This document shows, piece by piece, positions 31,489-32,409 of a DNA stretch of 32,409 nucleotides. The notes under the pieces were generated by a model that worked only from the letters and a program-made list of their open reading frames with translations, made no database searches and was not told the origin of the DNA. The translations under genes were made by a program, and so were the position numbers. Each line of letters starts with the position of its first letter. Position 1 is the stretch's first letter. This DNA comes from an uncultured Ruminococcus sp. (GTDB lineage: Bacteria; Bacillota; Clostridia; Oscillospirales; Acutalibacteraceae), in NCBI GenBank assembly GCA_902762375.1, contig CACWNY010000012.1, positions 1 to 32,409 on the forward strand, in the 5' to 3' direction.

Positions 31489-31517
31489 TTGACATAAATA
31501 AGAAACTATGCTATCAT
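31489..31517 (+). promoter_or_regulatory. tnpA promoter
   Basis: TTGACA (31489-31494), a 17-base spacer and TATCAT (31512-31517) on the plus strand, directly after the left-end hairpins. Confidence 0.75.
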
Positions 31518-31554
31518 CAAATCAGTCGGATATCGAAAAGAGTTGATAATAACA

Positions 31555-31957
31555 ATGGAATTGGATAATAATGCACATTCCGTATTTTTGCTGTATTATC
31601 ATCTTGTACTGGTTATAAAATACCGAAGAAAAGTATTCGATGATAACATTTCTGACAGAGCTAAAGAAATATTTGAGTATATTTCCCCCGAACTACAATA
31701 TAACATTACAAGAATGGAATCACGATGTTGACCATGTACATATTCTTTTCAAAGCACATCCCAAAAGTGAAATAAGCAAATTTATAAATGCTTACAAAAG
31801 TGCAAGCAGCAGACTTCTGAAAAAAGAATTTCCTGAAATAAGAAAAAAATTATGGAAAGATTATTTTTGGAGTCAAAGTTTTTGCTTACTGACAACAGGC
31901 GGAGTAGCGATAGAAGTAATCAGGAAATATATTCAAAGTCAAGGTGAAAAGTTATGA
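31555..31957 (+). pseudogene. tnpA: IS200-type Y1 transposase TnpA with a frameshift
   Basis: TnpA is a single-strand-specific HUH transposase. The first frame gives MELDNNAHSVFLLYYHLVLV up to EYISP. The next frame continues LQEWNHDVDHVHILFKAHP to IRKYIQSQGEKL. The HUH motif (HVH) and the catalytic Tyr in IRKYIQ are both in the second frame. Removing one C from the run of five at 31685-31689 joins the two frames into a normal protein of about 134 residues. Alternatives are a sequencing error or a slippery site, but a one-base insertion in a homopolymer is the simplest reading. The stop overlaps the tnpB start (ATGA). Confidence 0.85.
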
Positions 31958-32409
31958 ATAAAGCCTATAAATTCAGGATATATCCTAACGAAGAACAAAG
32001 AATACTGATAGCAAAAACATTCGGATGTGTAAGATTTATATACAATCGAATGCTTTCTGATAAAATAGAATATTATAGTAAATATCAAAAGAAGCTGAAT
32101 AATACTCCTGCACAGTATAAGGCTGAATTTGAGTGGCTGAAAGAAGTGGACAGTCTTGCACTTGCCAATGCACAGATGAATTTACAGAATGCGTATAATA
32201 ACTTTTTCCGAGATAAGAAAGTAGGATTTCCTAAGTTCAAGTCAAAAAAAGGAAGTAAAAGAAGTTATACAACGAATGGTGTAAATGGAAATATCATTAT
32301 TCAGAATGGCATGATAAGACTTCCGAAATTAGGTTTTGTCAAAATGAAACAACATAGAAACATACCTGATGATTACAAACTGAAAGCTGTTACTGTAAGT
32401 CAGACAGCA
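31954..32409 (+). CDS. tnpB: TnpB, RNA-guided nuclease of an IS200/IS605 element, N-terminal part
   Basis: TnpB is the ancestor-like relative of Cas12; with an omega RNA made from the element's right end it cuts DNA next to a short motif. The first 152 residues are present and open to the window edge. They start MNKAYKFRIYPNEEQRILIA and include FGCVRFIYNRML, FRDKKVGFPKFKSKK and a SYTTNG segment, all typical of the family. The RuvC-like catalytic residues and the zinc finger lie outside the window, so activity cannot be judged. Confidence 0.92.
   Translation, partial: MNKAYKFRIYPNEEQRILIAKTFGCVRFIYNRMLSDKIEYYSKYQKKLNNTPAQYKAEFEWLKEVDSLALANAQMNLQNAYNNFFRDKKVGFPKFKSKKGSKRSYTTNGVNGNIIIQNGMIRLPKLGFVKMKQHRNIPDDYKLKAVTVSQTA

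Larger units (their letters stand above)
31414..32409 (+). mobile_element. IS200/IS605 element, left end, tnpA and start of tnpB
   Basis: The element begins after TTTAAC (31408-31413). The left end folds into a stem GGGCAA/TTGCCC enclosing CCCCCGCCT/AGGCGGGGG, then a second hairpin GTCAGCCGTAAGGCTGAC (31464-31481). tnpA and tnpB follow with a four-base overlap. The right end lies beyond the window. Confidence 0.85.

Noticed and set aside
31555..31957. Programmed frameshifting in tnpA
   Set aside because: IS200-type tnpA is normally a single frame, and the slip site is a plain C run with no visible downstream stimulator; mutation or sequencing error is simpler.

Overview
The window looks like a low-GC Gram-positive chromosome of the class Clostridia, probably Ruminococcus-like (Oscillospiraceae). 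The reasons are the AddA/AddB recombination pair, an FMN-riboswitch-controlled riboflavin operon, a two-subunit transketolase, a DUF1015 gene, near-consensus TTGACA/TATAAT promoters and purine-rich ribosome binding sites. The genus is an inference; there is no marker gene here that fixes it.

Layout. 1-777 is an insertion-sequence graveyard: an ISAs1-type end, an inverted left half of an IS5-type element, and the decayed right half of another. 861-1892 is mutY (minus). 1960-6656 is the riboflavin block on the minus strand: a 240-bp IS200/IS605 remnant, promoter, FMN riboswitch with attenuator, ribD, a 90-residue unknown protein, ribE, ribBA, ribH and a terminator. A DUF1015 gene (minus) and an S26-type peptidase (plus) diverge at about 8 kb, followed by asnB (plus), a shared terminator and tRNA-Thr(GGT) (minus). 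11087-12885 encodes the two transketolase subunits (minus). 13438-16188 encodes a large secreted beta-helix protein with Ig-like domains (plus). 16453-18572 is an O-antigen ligase/polymerase-like membrane protein and a sugar-1-phosphate transferase (minus). 18959-22315 is ispD, a serine hydrolase and an NTP_transf_5-type nucleotidyltransferase (minus). 22667-29687 is addB-addA (minus). 30273-31301 is a lipoprotein with a transglutaminase-like domain that seems to lack catalytic residues (plus). From 31414 an IS200/IS605 element (frameshifted tnpA, then tnpB) runs off the end.

The most striking feature is a family of hairpin-rich intergenic repeats at ten loci (16 arms). Each complete copy is two inverted arms around an asymmetric core of about 50 bp. 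Each arm is a string of short hairpins (modules A-D). Between copies the two sides of a stem change together (CCAC/GTGG, CGAAC/GTTCG, CAAAC/GTTTG; GGGC/GCCC, GGGT/ACCC; AAATTTGC/GCAAATTT, AAATCTGC/GCAGATTT), so the paired structure appears to be maintained. Single modules are tandemly duplicated in some copies. Copies lie in the predicted leaders of the rib and addBA transcripts and supply stop codons or C-terminal residues to neighbouring genes. The arrangement resembles the REP/BIME repeats of proteobacteria, but I know of no named family that matches.

A second notable point is the short IS200/IS605 remnant just upstream of the riboflavin riboswitch. It keeps an IS-type promoter and right-end hairpin, shares its left-flank TTTAAC with the tnpA-tnpB element at the other end of the window, and would place the rib promoter -10 box in the guide position of an omega-RNA-like transcript.
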